Source: Candidatus Avimuribaculum pullicola (GTDB lineage Bacteria > Bacteroidota > Bacteroidia > Bacteroidales > Muribaculaceae). From it: a DNA stretch of 64,000 nt. The DNA lies in contig DVKC01000018.1 of assembly GCA_018716295.1 (NCBI GenBank), positions 1 to 64,000 on the forward strand, in the 5' to 3' direction. Every line of letters begins with the position of its first letter. The first letter of the stretch is position 1. Below are positions 44,305-54,372 of the stretch, one piece after another. Under the pieces are notes generated by a model. It was not told where the DNA came from. It saw nothing but the letters and a program-made list of their open reading frames with translations, and made no database searches. Made by a program: the position numbers and the translations under genes.

Positions 44305-45453
44305 ATGGAAATGGAATACGGACGACAGAATAATATAGGCTGGGTTGACTTGTTGAGGGTTCTGGCTTGTTTTATGGTGGTGTTTTCTCATAGTTGTGAC
44401 GCATTTGTTGCGCAATTCGATGCCGACAGGGCTTCATTCCTCACTGGTGTTTTCGGTGGTAGCCTGATGCGGGCAAGTGTGCCGCTTTTCGTGATGATGA
44501 CGGGTGTCTTGTTGCTCCCGGTCGGACAGGGATATGACCTTGTGTCGTTTTATCGCAAGAGGATTGGCCGCATATTGCCTCCATTGGTGTTTTGGTCGGT
44601 GGCTTTGCCGTTGTTGATGTACGCGTATTTCAATTATATTAATCCGTCCACTTGCAATCCGCAGGTAGCTGTTGGCGGCTACACGGTGCAACAGCTTGTG
44701 CAGCGCATTTACACGTTTGTATTCAATTTTAATTTCGATACTACGCCGTTGTGGTATTTGTACATGCTCATAGGGCTTTACTTGCTTATGCCAGTGCTTA
44801 ATGCATGGCTTGTGCAAGCATCGCAGCGCGAGTTGAAGGTGGTATTGGGCTTGTGGGTAGTATCGCTGTTTCTCCCTTATCTGAAGATGCTTGCTCCAGT
44901 GCTTGGCTACCAAGGCAATTATGGCAACATGGAATTGTTGGGAATGTGCGATTGGAATATATATGGCACATTCTATTATTTTTCGGGCTTTGTAGGTTAC
45001 CTTGTTTTGGCTTATTACTTGAAACAGTATCCTTTGCAATGGAGCTGGAGCAAGATGCTTGCCATTATGATACCTTTGTTTGTTGCAGGTTATGCCATTA
45101 CTGCTGGCGGCTATATACTCACACAAGAGCATTTTCCAGGGAATTATGCCTATCTTGAGATTGTGTGGTACTTTAATGGCATCAATGTGTTTATGATGAC
45201 TCTCTCGTTGTTTGCAATTGTGCAAAAAATGGCAGTGCGTTCACGCCGCTGGCTTTCAAGGCTTGCGTCACTCGCGTTTGGCATCTACCTGTGCCATTTC
45301 GTGTTTGTTTTTGTATGTTATGATTTGTATGACATGGCCATGTTGCCCTACTGGGTGCGCATACCATGTATTGCCGTCACTACTTTTGCGATTGCCACAT
45401 TGGTGGCTTGGCTCATGTCGCGAGCCGCGTTTACAGCCCGTTTTGTGCGATAA
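44305..45453 (+). CDS. Acyltransferase 3 family membrane protein
   Basis: WVDLLRVLACFMVVFSHSCD start, about 10 TM. Confidence 0.9.
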   Translation: MEMEYGRQNNIGWVDLLRVLACFMVVFSHSCDAFVAQFDADRASFLTGVFGGSLMRASVPLFVMMTGVLLLPVGQGYDLVSFYRKRIGRILPPLVFWSVALPLLMYAYFNYINPSTCNPQVAVGGYTVQQLVQRIYTFVFNFNFDTTPLWYLYMLIGLYLLMPVLNAWLVQASQRELKVVLGLWVVSLFLPYLKMLAPVLGYQGNYGNMELLGMCDWNIYGTFYYFSGFVGYLVLAYYLKQYPLQWSWSKMLAIMIPLFVAGYAITAGGYILTQEHFPGNYAYLEIVWYFNGINVFMMTLSLFAIVQKMAVRSRRWLSRLASLAFGIYLCHFVFVFVCYDLYDMAMLPYWVRIPCIAVTTFAIATLVAWLMSRAAFTARFVR

Positions 45454-45486
45454 ATAACTTTTTTCTGAAAAAATGTGCATGAAAAA

Positions 45487-45517
45487 TTTGGCGGGAAATA
45501 AAATTGTTGTAACTTTG
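45487..45517 (+). promoter_or_regulatory. Bacteroidetes promoter upstream of Fur-family gene
   Basis: TTTG (45487-45490) - 19 nt - TAACTTTG (45510-45517). Confidence 0.75.
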
Positions 45518-45549
45518 TAACGATTTCAAATTTATAATCTTTTTAAGCG

Positions 45550-45960
45550 ATGGATATTGTAGTGGAACATCTGAAGAAGCATGGAATAAAGCCCTCGGTG
45601 CAAAGGGTGGCTATAATGCGCTACTTGATGGAGCATTGCAACCATCCCACTGTCGATGCCATTTATTGTGCACTTCAGTCGGCGATGCCCACTTTGTCGC
45701 GAACGACAGTGTATAATACACTGTCGTTGCTTGAAGAGAAGGATGCTCTGTCGGTATTGACAATTGACAGCCGCAATATCCATTACGATGGCGACACGCG
45801 CCCCCATGCACACTTCATGTGCCGGCGTTGCAAGCAAATTTATGATGTGCCGATGCCCGATGGCGATGTTGATTGCAAGTCGGCTATGCCACAGGGTTTC
45901 AGGGTGGAACATACACACTTGTACTACGATGGGTTGTGCGGTAAGTGCGCAGATAATTGA
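45550..45960 (+). CDS. Fur/PerR-family transcriptional repressor
   Basis: GIKPSVQRVAIMRYLMEHCNHPTVDAIYCAL, HAHFMCRRCKQIYDV. Confidence 0.92.
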   Translation: MDIVVEHLKKHGIKPSVQRVAIMRYLMEHCNHPTVDAIYCALQSAMPTLSRTTVYNTLSLLEEKDALSVLTIDSRNIHYDGDTRPHAHFMCRRCKQIYDVPMPDGDVDCKSAMPQGFRVEHTHLYYDGLCGKCADN

Positions 45961-46007
45961 AAATTGATAATATAAAAGATAGTTTAACTTATTAAAATTA
46001 TACTACT

Positions 46008-46559
46008 ATGGCAAAGAAATTTATTTGTACTGTTTGCGGTTATGTTTATGAAGGCGAAGAAGCTCCCGCCAAGTGCCCACAATGCGGCGTTCCTGCCAGC
46101 AAGTTTAAAGAAGTTGACGAGAGCGAAGAGGTGACTTTTGTTCAGGAGCATGTAATCGGCGTTGCCAAGGGCTGCGACGAAGAGATGATCAAAGACTTGA
46201 ACGCACACTTCAACGGTGAATGCACCGAGGTAGGTATGTACCTTGCTATGTCGCGTCAAGCCGACCGCGAGGGCTATCCCGAAATTGCCGAGGCTTTCAA
46301 GCGTTATGCATGGGAAGAGGCAGAACACGCTGCTAAGTTTGCCGAGTTGCTTGGCGATGTTGTATGGGACACTAAGACCAACGTTTACAAGCGTATGCTT
46401 GCCGAGGCTGGTGCCAATGCCGATAAATATCGCATCGCAAAACGTGCCAAGGAACTTAACCTTGACGCTATCCACGATACTGTTCACGAGATGGCCAAGG
46501 ATGAGGCTCGTCACGGCAAGGGCTTCGAGGGCTTGTATAACCGCTACTTCAAGAAATAA
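46008..46559 (+). CDS. Rubrerythrin (rubredoxin domain N-terminal)
   Basis: [25 protein letters not shown]; di-iron ferritin-like [10 protein letters not shown]. Confidence 0.95.
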   Translation: MAKKFICTVCGYVYEGEEAPAKCPQCGVPASKFKEVDESEEVTFVQEHVIGVAKGCDEEMIKDLNAHFNGECTEVGMYLAMSRQADREGYPEIAEAFKRYAWEEAEHAAKFAELLGDVVWDTKTNVYKRMLAEAGANADKYRIAKRAKELNLDAIHDTVHEMAKDEARHGKGFEGLYNRYFKK

Positions 46560-46611
46560 TAAAAGCCTGTTTAAACCTTTCGATATTTAAGCAGATTTTA
46601 AAACATTCTTT

Positions 46612-46653
46612 GTCGGGCCATGCAGGTGCACACCTGTTTGGCCCGACTTTTTT
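46612..46653 (+). terminator. Rho-independent terminator after rubrerythrin
   Basis: GTCGGGCCA...TGGCCCGAC TTTTTT. Confidence 0.85.
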
Positions 46654-46941
46654 GTGTCAGTTGCTTGCATCGGGTTTACAATTGCAAACCGCCAGTCGCG
46701 ATATTGTTAAAATCGGCACGGCGTTTTCTCGATATTCATGTTGTGCAACATTGATATTTGCTTGTTGATAACTTTCTGTGTTAAAGTCGAGGAAAATGCG
46801 AATTTGTGTTTGTAAATTTCGCAGATAATTTGCTAACTTTACAAGCGGAAAGGTACATACTTCCACGCGGTGCTATTCCGTGTGTTAGGTGACGATAATG
46901 TTGCTCACAAATTATTGTGCATTAAACTATTAAGTGTAGCG

Positions 46942-47859
46942 ATGAACGACCAACAGAAAATTTATCATGTTCCGGCATTGCTTGAGGAGAGCATAGCTGG
47001 ACTTGCTGTTGCCCCTGCTGGGACGTATGTTGATGTGACGTTTGGCGGTGGCGGGCATTCGCGGGCTATCATGTCGCACCTTGGCGAGGGCGGGAGGCTT
47101 TATGGTTTTGACCAAGATATGGACGCATACGCCAACCGCATTGATGATCCTCGCTTCACGTTTGTGCATGGTAATTTTGCCTACTTGGCTAATTTCTTGC
47201 GTTATTATGGCGTTGAGGCGGTCGATGGCATTATTGCCGATTTGGGGGTGTCGTTCCATCATTTTGATGATGCCGAACGTGGCTTCTCGTTCCGTGCCGA
47301 TGCTCCGCTCGACATGCGCATGAACCGCTCGGCCGGGTTGCGGGCGAGTGACTTGCTTGCCAATTCTTCGGAAGAAGAGATTGCCGACTTGCTTTATAAC
47401 TATGGCGAACTGAAACAAGCCCGCCGCATGGCGGCTGCCATAGCGCAATCGCGTGCTACAGGCAAGCCTGTGGCAACAGTCGGGCAACTGCTCACTGTGG
47501 TGAAGCCGTTTATAAAACCAGCACAGGAGAAGAAAGAACTTGCACAAGTATTCCAGGCGTTGCGCATAGCTGTCAACGATGAATTGGGCGCCTTGCGGGC
47601 AATGCTTGCACAGTCGTTGCAGGTGTTGCGCCCGGGCGGACGGCTTGTGGTTATTACCTACCATTCGCTTGAAGACCGCTTGGTGAAGAATTTCATCAAA
47701 AGTGGCAATGTGGAAGGCAAGGCCGATAAAGACTTTTTCGGTCGTGTCAACACGCCTTTCCGCATGGTTAACAACAAGGTAATACAGCCCGATGATGCCG
47801 AAGTGGAGCGCAATCCACGCTCTCGCAGTGCCAAGTTGCGTATTGCCGAAAAAGTGTAA
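46942..47859 (+). CDS. rsmH: 16S rRNA (cytosine(1402)-N(4))-methyltransferase RsmH/MraW
   Basis: YHVPALLEE, VDVTFGGGGHSRAI, GVSFHHFDDAERGFSFR, ITYHSLEDRLVKNF. Confidence 0.95.
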   Translation: MNDQQKIYHVPALLEESIAGLAVAPAGTYVDVTFGGGGHSRAIMSHLGEGGRLYGFDQDMDAYANRIDDPRFTFVHGNFAYLANFLRYYGVEAVDGIIADLGVSFHHFDDAERGFSFRADAPLDMRMNRSAGLRASDLLANSSEEEIADLLYNYGELKQARRMAAAIAQSRATGKPVATVGQLLTVVKPFIKPAQEKKELAQVFQALRIAVNDELGALRAMLAQSLQVLRPGGRLVVITYHSLEDRLVKNFIKSGNVEGKADKDFFGRVNTPFRMVNNKVIQPDDAEVERNPRSRSAKLRIAEKV

Positions 47860-47884
47860 AGAAAAAATAAGGAGGAGAGAGTAT

Positions 47885-48250
47885 ATGGCAATAAAGAAAA
47901 AAATATCCATGTTTTTTGCCCGGGTGGGAATGGCCATTTGGGATTTCCTCGGTGGAAAGATTATCACTGTGGAACTCATAAAGCGTCATTTCGCCAAGAT
48001 TGCCTTGGTGCTGTTTGTGACATTGGGCTTTATTGCCAACCGTTTCTCGGCTATGGTAGAGATGCGGCGCATTGCCGCGCTTGAGCAGCAGTTAGATGCC
48101 GTAAGGTCTGATTATTTATTGCTAAGCGAGAAATATTATACTACTATTCGTGGTGAGAGTGTGAGGCAGCTCGTTGATACCACGAAATTGGGCCTGGTCG
48201 ATCCAGTAGAACCTCCGTATTCATTAAAAGATACTAATAACGAGCGCTAA
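47885..48250 (+). CDS. FtsL-like cell division protein
   Basis: Single TM + coiled coil between rsmH and PBP genes; start reassigned to MAIKKKISMF. Confidence 0.8.
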   Translation: MAIKKKISMFFARVGMAIWDFLGGKIITVELIKRHFAKIALVLFVTLGFIANRFSAMVEMRRIAALEQQLDAVRSDYLLLSEKYYTTIRGESVRQLVDTTKLGLVDPVEPPYSLKDTNNER

Positions 48251-48251
48251 A

Positions 48252-49415
48252 ATGAAAACTGTAAAACAAAAAAAGAATTTTCGCAGTGCGTTTAGAAATT
48301 TCTTGACGATTGCGTGTGTGATGGTTATTGGTGTGCTGTCCCAATCGTGTGGGGCTTCGGCTTCCGGGACAGATGACCAAGATGCCGCATCTCAAAAGGT
48401 GTGGCAATCTACAATTGATGATAGCATACAAGGAATTGCCGAGCAGGAATTGCGCAAGTTGTGTACTGATGCCGAGCCTGTGTGGGCAACTGCTGTGGTG
48501 ATGGATGTGGCTACTGGTGATATAAAGGCTTTGGCAAACTTGGAGCGCGTGGACTCGCTTGATGCATCGAAAGGGTACATTGAGAAACACAATTATGCCA
48601 TATCTTGCAATGAAACGAGTTCGGTAATGAACGTGATTTCGATGCTCGTGGCTCTTGAAGACAGTATTGTTGTAGATGTAAATGAACGTATAACCACTGG
48701 CAGCAGTTGGGCATATAGTAGTGCTTATCCTATAAGTGATGCTCATGCCTATCCCGACTTGAGCGTAACCGAGGTGATTTCCCGCTCGTCCAATATAGGT
48801 ATCGCCAAAATTATAACTGCGGCGTATGGAGATAATCCGCAGGCATTTGGCGAACGTTTGATGGGATTAGGTATGACGGTCGATAGCCTCGGGGCTGGTG
48901 TCATGGTGGATAAACCGGTGATGCGCTTTACTGGTAATGAGAACGCCGACCGTATATTGCTTTCGCGCATGAGTTATGGTTACGGTATGGCAGTTGCGCC
49001 TATACATATACTTGCTGTGTACAATGCCATAGCCAATGGCGGGCAGCTTGTGACACCACGTCTTGAAACTAATGGCAAGGTCGGTCGGGCAAAGCGGATA
49101 TGCAGCGAGGCCAATGCGCAGAAATTGCGAGAGATGATGCATGCCGTTATCAGTGACGTGCATGGCACGGGCAAGTCGCTCCGCAATCCCGATGTGGAAA
49201 TAGCTGGAAAAACCGGCACAGCCTATGTGGCCGTGGATGGCAAATATACAATGGATAAACGCCATTCGTTTTGTGGATTTTTCCCTTACGACAATCCACG
49301 CTATTCGTGCATAGTGGTGTGCGAGAGTGCCAAGTATGGTGCTACTGGAAACTGTGGCAAAGTTTTCTTGGGCATAGCCAAGGGGCTGTGTGCCAATGCG
49401 ACGCTCAATAATTGA
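48252..49415 (+). CDS. Degenerate penicillin-binding protein transpeptidase (FtsI paralogue, SxxK replaced by SxxN)
   Basis: Near-duplicate of FtsI transpeptidase domain; SSVMNVISML where FtsI has GSVMKVISML; SRSSNIG and AGKTGTAYV retained; no N-terminal dimerisation domain and no PASTA. Confidence 0.88.
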   Translation: MKTVKQKKNFRSAFRNFLTIACVMVIGVLSQSCGASASGTDDQDAASQKVWQSTIDDSIQGIAEQELRKLCTDAEPVWATAVVMDVATGDIKALANLERVDSLDASKGYIEKHNYAISCNETSSVMNVISMLVALEDSIVVDVNERITTGSSWAYSSAYPISDAHAYPDLSVTEVISRSSNIGIAKIITAAYGDNPQAFGERLMGLGMTVDSLGAGVMVDKPVMRFTGNENADRILLSRMSYGYGMAVAPIHILAVYNAIANGGQLVTPRLETNGKVGRAKRICSEANAQKLREMMHAVISDVHGTGKSLRNPDVEIAGKTGTAYVAVDGKYTMDKRHSFCGFFPYDNPRYSCIVVCESAKYGATGNCGKVFLGIAKGLCANATLNN

Positions 49416-49445
49416 TTGTATAACATATTGATAATTAGACGATAA

Positions 49446-51575
49446 ATGAAGAAGAAAAGACAGAAAAACAAGCAACACATAATGTGGCGCTATTTCTTGG
49501 TCATCGTGGCTGCGTTGACTGTGTCGTTGGTTGTCGTTTATCGTTTGTTCCAAACTACGGTTATCAAGGCTGATGCTTGGAATGCCAAGGCCATTGCAAG
49601 TTTTTATAACGACAGCATAATCCCTGCCGTACCCGAGCGTGGCAAGATTTTTGCCGATGACGGCACTGTGCTCTCGGCATCGACTTTGACCTACAGTGCC
49701 AAAGTTGACTGGAGAACTTGTGGAGAACGTGTCAAAGAAGACGATTTTTATAAAGAGCTGCCTGCATTGTGCGACAGTCTTGCAGCGTTGTTGCCAGGTA
49801 CTAAAAGTGCCGAAGAGTGGCAACGCCTATTTACAAAAGAATACAAGGCTGCACGTAATACGAACGGTTGGATTGTCAGAAGTGGCTTGACCTACATGCA
49901 ACGCCAGCGAATGGCCCGGTTCCCGATTTTTAAAAAAGGCTCAAACACATCGGGTATCGTTTTTGAAGAAATCAAGCGTCGCAGTTTCCCGTATGGCTCG
50001 ATTGCAAGGCGCACCATTGGGGACGCGATTGTGAAGAATGTGAGGGTTGATGCCAACCATAACGCAGTGGCGTTTGTGGGCGTTAACGGTCTTGAGCGGT
50101 CGTTTGACTCGTTGCTTTATGGTCGAAACGGTGAATTGCATAAGAAAGTGTCAACTAAGCGCACTATCAACTGGGAAGAGGTGCCGGCAATCAATGGCTG
50201 CGACATAACTACAACCATAAATGTCGATATACAGGACATTGTTGAGCAAGAGTTGAAAAAAATGTGCCTTGATGCCGAACCATTGTGGGCGACAGCAGTG
50301 GTGATGGATGTCGCCACAGGGGATATCAAGGCAATAGCCAACTTGGAACGGGTGGACACCTTTGACGTGTCGAAAGGCTACAAGGAAAACAGGAACCATG
50401 CGTTCTTGCGCTATGAAACTGGTTCGGTGATGAAAGTGATTTCGATGCTTGTGGCTCTCGAAGACAGCATAGTGGTTGACCCTAACGAGCGCATTACCAC
50501 AGGAGGCCTGTGGGCCTACAGTGGCGGACGTGCCATAAGCGATGCCCATGCTTATCCCGACTTGAGCGTAACCGAGGTAATTTCACGCTCGTCGAATATA
50601 GGCATTGCGAAAATCGTGACATCGAAATATGGCAGCAATCCTCCCACTTTTGGCGAAAGGTTGCGCGAGATTGGCTTCTTCGACAACTTCAATACAGGCG
50701 TGTATGGTTCGCAACGGCCGATGATGTCGTTTTCGGGCCATCTGAACTCCAACCGCATATTGCTCTCACGCATGAGCTACGGTTATGGAATGTCAACGCC
50801 GCCTATCTACACGCTCGCCATGTATAATGCCATAGCCAACGGCGGACGGTTTGTAAGGCCGCGGCTTGTAACAAAGATATCACGTGAGGGCATGCCCGAC
50901 TCGATTATAAAAGTTGGCTACGTGCGTGAACGTATATGCAGCGAAGCCAATGCGAAGAAACTGCAAGAGATGATGCACGCTGTTGTACAAGATCCACACG
51001 GAACAGGCAAGTCGTTGAAAAATAAAATAGTAGATGTGGCTGGAAAGACAGGCACAGCCTACGTTATTGCCAAAGGACGGTACACTGGCATGAAACGTTA
51101 TTCGTTTTGTGGATTTTTCCCATATAACAATCCTCGCTATTCGTGCATAGTGGTGTGTGAGAGGGCCAAGTATGGTGCTGCCGGAAACAGTGGCAAAGTT
51201 TTCTTGGGTATTGCCACGAGGATGTATGCCCATGGTATGCTCGGTAACGGCAAGAATTACGAGGCTGTCATAGATTCTATCGGTCGAGGACGTTCGGGCA
51301 TTACTTATGCCACAGCCGATGGCACTGGTAATGCGCAATCGTTTGTTGACAAGCAAGCTGCCAGTACGCTTGGGCACATGCGTCGTCCCAGCGATGTGCA
51401 GGAAGGCAAAATCCCCGATGTGGTGGGATTGGGACTGCGTGATGCTATCAACAGGCTTGAATCGGCTGGGCTGCAAGTGCGATATACTGGGGCGGGCTAT
51501 GTATATAAGCAGAGCTTGCCTCCAGGCAGTAAATTGATAAAGGGCGCGGAGATAAATCTCACGCTGCGTAACTGA
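49446..51575 (+). CDS. ftsI: Peptidoglycan transpeptidase FtsI (PBP3) with C-terminal PASTA domain
   Basis: SVMK, SSN, KTG motifs; PERGKIFADDG; PDVVGLGLRDAINRLESAGLQV PASTA. Confidence 0.95.
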   Translation: MKKKRQKNKQHIMWRYFLVIVAALTVSLVVVYRLFQTTVIKADAWNAKAIASFYNDSIIPAVPERGKIFADDGTVLSASTLTYSAKVDWRTCGERVKEDDFYKELPALCDSLAALLPGTKSAEEWQRLFTKEYKAARNTNGWIVRSGLTYMQRQRMARFPIFKKGSNTSGIVFEEIKRRSFPYGSIARRTIGDAIVKNVRVDANHNAVAFVGVNGLERSFDSLLYGRNGELHKKVSTKRTINWEEVPAINGCDITTTINVDIQDIVEQELKKMCLDAEPLWATAVVMDVATGDIKAIANLERVDTFDVSKGYKENRNHAFLRYETGSVMKVISMLVALEDSIVVDPNERITTGGLWAYSGGRAISDAHAYPDLSVTEVISRSSNIGIAKIVTSKYGSNPPTFGERLREIGFFDNFNTGVYGSQRPMMSFSGHLNSNRILLSRMSYGYGMSTPPIYTLAMYNAIANGGRFVRPRLVTKISREGMPDSIIKVGYVRERICSEANAKKLQEMMHAVVQDPHGTGKSLKNKIVDVAGKTGTAYVIAKGRYTGMKRYSFCGFFPYNNPRYSCIVVCERAKYGAAGNSGKVFLGIATRMYAHGMLGNGKNYEAVIDSIGRGRSGITYATADGTGNAQSFVDKQAASTLGHMRRPSDVQEGKIPDVVGLGLRDAINRLESAGLQVRYTGAGYVYKQSLPPGSKLIKGAEINLTLRN

Positions 51576-51595
51576 CACATATATATTTTTTGTAA

Positions 51596-53071
51596 ATGGA
51601 AAAGAAATTTTTGAGCGAATTATTGAAACCGTTAAATGTACTCGATGTCAAGGGGGCTGTTGACGGTGTTGAGATATATGACCTTGTGTGCGACTCGCGT
51701 TGCATGACACGAGGAGCGTTGTTTGTTGCCGTCAGGGGCGTAGCCGTTGATTCGCATAAGTTCATACCCGATGTAGTTGCCGCCGGGGCTGCCGCTGTGG
51801 TGTGTGAGCAACTGCCCGAGCAGATAGCCGACGGAGTGACGTATGTGGTCGTTGGCAATGGCAGCCAAGCACTTGCATTGCTTGCTTCGGCTTGGTATGA
51901 TTATCCATCGCAGTCGCTTGACCTCGTGGGAGTTACTGGCACAAATGGCAAGACTACAACAGCTACATTGCTGTATGAAATGGCGCAGTTGCTTGGTTAC
52001 AAGGCTGGATTGATTTCCACTGTGCGCAACATTGTTGACAAGACTGTGATACACACCGAGCAGACGACACCCGATGCGCTGACGCTTAACCGCTTGCTGC
52101 GCCAGATGGTTGACGCAGGTTGCCGTTATGCTTTCATGGAAGTTAGTTCACATGCTTGTGTGCAGCATCGCATCGACGGGTTGCGTTTCCGTGGCGGTGT
52201 GTTCACAAATCTTACACGCGACCATCTCGACTACCACAAGACTGTAGAAAATTACATAGCTGCCAAAAAAAGTTTTTTTGACAACTTGCCAGCCGATGCC
52301 TTTGCCCTCGTGAACATCGATGACAAGGTGGGACAAGTGATGGTGCAAAACAGTCGTGCCGAAAAGCACACATATTCGTTGCGCTCGATGGCAGATTTTA
52401 AAGGTAAAATCATAGAAAGTCGCCTTAATGGCACGACACTCAGCCTTAATGGGCGAGAGATAGAAGTGTTGTTCACTGGGCGTTTCAATGCCTATAACTT
52501 GACCGCCGTTTACGGGGCTTCGCTGCTGATAGGTTTCCCCGAGGAAGAGGTGGCTGTGAAGATGAGTCTGCTTGTGCCTGTGGCTGGGCGTTTCCAGACC
52601 TTTGTTTCGCCACGTGGCTACACGGCTATTGTCGATTATGCCCACACACCCGATGCACTTGTCAATGTGCTTGACACCATTCGCGATGTCGTAGGCACCA
52701 AGGGCAAGATTATCACAGTTGTCGGGGCTGGAGGAAACCGCGACAAGGGTAAAAGGCCTATTATGGCCAAGGAGGCTGCCCGCCGTAGCGACCGCTTGAT
52801 ACTCACCAGCGACAATCCTCGTTTTGAAGACCCCGAGGAGATCCTGCGTGACATGGAGGCTGGGCTTGACGATGCCGACCGTCGCCACACGCTCAAGATT
52901 ACCGACCGCCGCGAGGCTATCAAGGCTGCGACCTGTTTTGCCGAACCTGGCGATGTGGTGCTTGTGGCTGGGAAAGGCCATGAGGACTATCAGGAAGTGA
53001 AAGGTGTAAAGCATCACTTTGATGACAAGGAAGTGTTGTTGTCGCAGTTTGAAGAAGAAAAACAAGGTTGA
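51596..53071 (+). CDS. murE: UDP-N-acetylmuramoyl-tripeptide synthetase MurE
   Basis: [19 protein letters not shown] motif (SDNPRFEDP). Confidence 0.95.
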   Translation: MEKKFLSELLKPLNVLDVKGAVDGVEIYDLVCDSRCMTRGALFVAVRGVAVDSHKFIPDVVAAGAAAVVCEQLPEQIADGVTYVVVGNGSQALALLASAWYDYPSQSLDLVGVTGTNGKTTTATLLYEMAQLLGYKAGLISTVRNIVDKTVIHTEQTTPDALTLNRLLRQMVDAGCRYAFMEVSSHACVQHRIDGLRFRGGVFTNLTRDHLDYHKTVENYIAAKKSFFDNLPADAFALVNIDDKVGQVMVQNSRAEKHTYSLRSMADFKGKIIESRLNGTTLSLNGREIEVLFTGRFNAYNLTAVYGASLLIGFPEEEVAVKMSLLVPVAGRFQTFVSPRGYTAIVDYAHTPDALVNVLDTIRDVVGTKGKIITVVGAGGNRDKGKRPIMAKEAARRSDRLILTSDNPRFEDPEEILRDMEAGLDDADRRHTLKITDRREAIKAATCFAEPGDVVLVAGKGHEDYQEVKGVKHHFDDKEVLLSQFEEEKQG

Positions 53072-53099
53072 TTTTCACACATAAAGGTATATAAGAAAA

Positions 53100-54359
53100 A
53101 TGTTGTATTACCTGTTCCAATATTTGGAGAGCATCGATTTCCCTGGTGCTGGATTGATGAATTATCTCACATTCCGCTCGGGGGTGGCTTTGTTGCTGTC
53201 GCTGTTTATAGCAACTGTGATAGGTCGCCGTATCATCGACCGCTTGCAACTCATGCAGGTAGGCGAGATTGTGCGTGACCTGGGGCTTGAAGGGCAAATG
53301 AGCAAGAAAGGCACACCGACGATGGGCGGAATTATCATCATCATATCGATATTGGTGCCTTGCCTGTTGGTGGCTCGGCTCGACAATGTATATATGATAC
53401 TCATGCTCGTATCTACCGTATGGCTTGGTACGCTGGGCTTTATCGACGACTATATCAAGGTGCACAACCACGACAAGGACGGCCTCAAGGGCAAGTTCAA
53501 GATTGTTGGTCAAGTTGGCTTGGGACTGATTGTTGGGTTGACGATGTACCTCAGCCCCGACATTGTGATGCGTGAAAATATCGAAACACGTGTTGCCGAC
53601 CATGAAATAGTGGTCAGCCACAAGACCGAGGATATCAAGGCTGCCCAAACCACCATACCGTTTGTGAAGAACAACAATTTTGATTATGCGAGCCTCACCC
53701 AGTGGCTTGGCGACAATGCCGAAACAGGTGGGTGGATACTGTTTATACTCGTCACGATTTTTGTCGTGACGGCAGTGAGCAATGGCGCAAACCTCACCGA
53801 TGGGCTTGACGGGCTTGCCACGGGAACTTCGGCGATAATAGGTGTCGCGCTTGCCATAATGTGCTACCTTGGGGGCAACGTGATATATTCGTCATACTTG
53901 AATATCATGTATATCCCCGAAAGTTCCGAGTTGGTAGTGTTTGCCGCAGCATTTATCGGGGCTACCGTTGGCTTTCTGTGGTATAATTCGTTCCCGGCAC
54001 AGGTGTTCATGGGCGACACAGGCAGCCTCACGCTCGGCGGATTGATAGCGGTGTTTGCAATCCTCATTCGCAAGGAATTGCTTATACCCATCATGTGTGC
54101 CATCTTCCTTGTGGAAGATTTGTCGGTGATGCTGCAAGTAGCTTATTTTAAATACACCAAGAAGAAGACAGGCACAGGACGGCGCATATTCAAGATGACA
54201 CCCTTGCACCATCATTTCCAAGTGCAGGGCAACTCGGGTGTCGATGCGCTTATCCAGCGGCCTATACGTGCAGTCCCCGAGTCGAAGATTGTGATGCGCT
54301 TCTGCATCGTTGCCATCTTCCTTGCGGCATTGACGTTTGTGACATTGAAAATAAGGTAA
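53100..54359 (+). CDS. mraY: Phospho-N-acetylmuramoyl-pentapeptide transferase MraY
   Basis: KKGTPTMGG, FIDDYIKV, NLTDGLDGLA, PLHHHF. Confidence 0.97.
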   Translation: MLYYLFQYLESIDFPGAGLMNYLTFRSGVALLLSLFIATVIGRRIIDRLQLMQVGEIVRDLGLEGQMSKKGTPTMGGIIIIISILVPCLLVARLDNVYMILMLVSTVWLGTLGFIDDYIKVHNHDKDGLKGKFKIVGQVGLGLIVGLTMYLSPDIVMRENIETRVADHEIVVSHKTEDIKAAQTTIPFVKNNNFDYASLTQWLGDNAETGGWILFILVTIFVVTAVSNGANLTDGLDGLATGTSAIIGVALAIMCYLGGNVIYSSYLNIMYIPESSELVVFAAAFIGATVGFLWYNSFPAQVFMGDTGSLTLGGLIAVFAILIRKELLIPIMCAIFLVEDLSVMLQVAYFKYTKKKTGTGRRIFKMTPLHHHFQVQGNSGVDALIQRPIRAVPESKIVMRFCIVAIFLAALTFVTLKIR

Positions 54360-54372
54360 ATTAGCGTTAAAA

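Noticed and set aside
46930-47979. 349-aa minus-strand ORF over rsmH/ftsL
   Set aside because: Antisense shadow ORF of a confidently identified gene; composition-driven (similar long shadows exist across dcw genes and over srfB/srfC-like genes)
48867-49823. 318-aa minus-strand ORF over the PBP paralogue/ftsI
   Set aside because: Antisense shadow of the PBP genes; no motif and poor coding character
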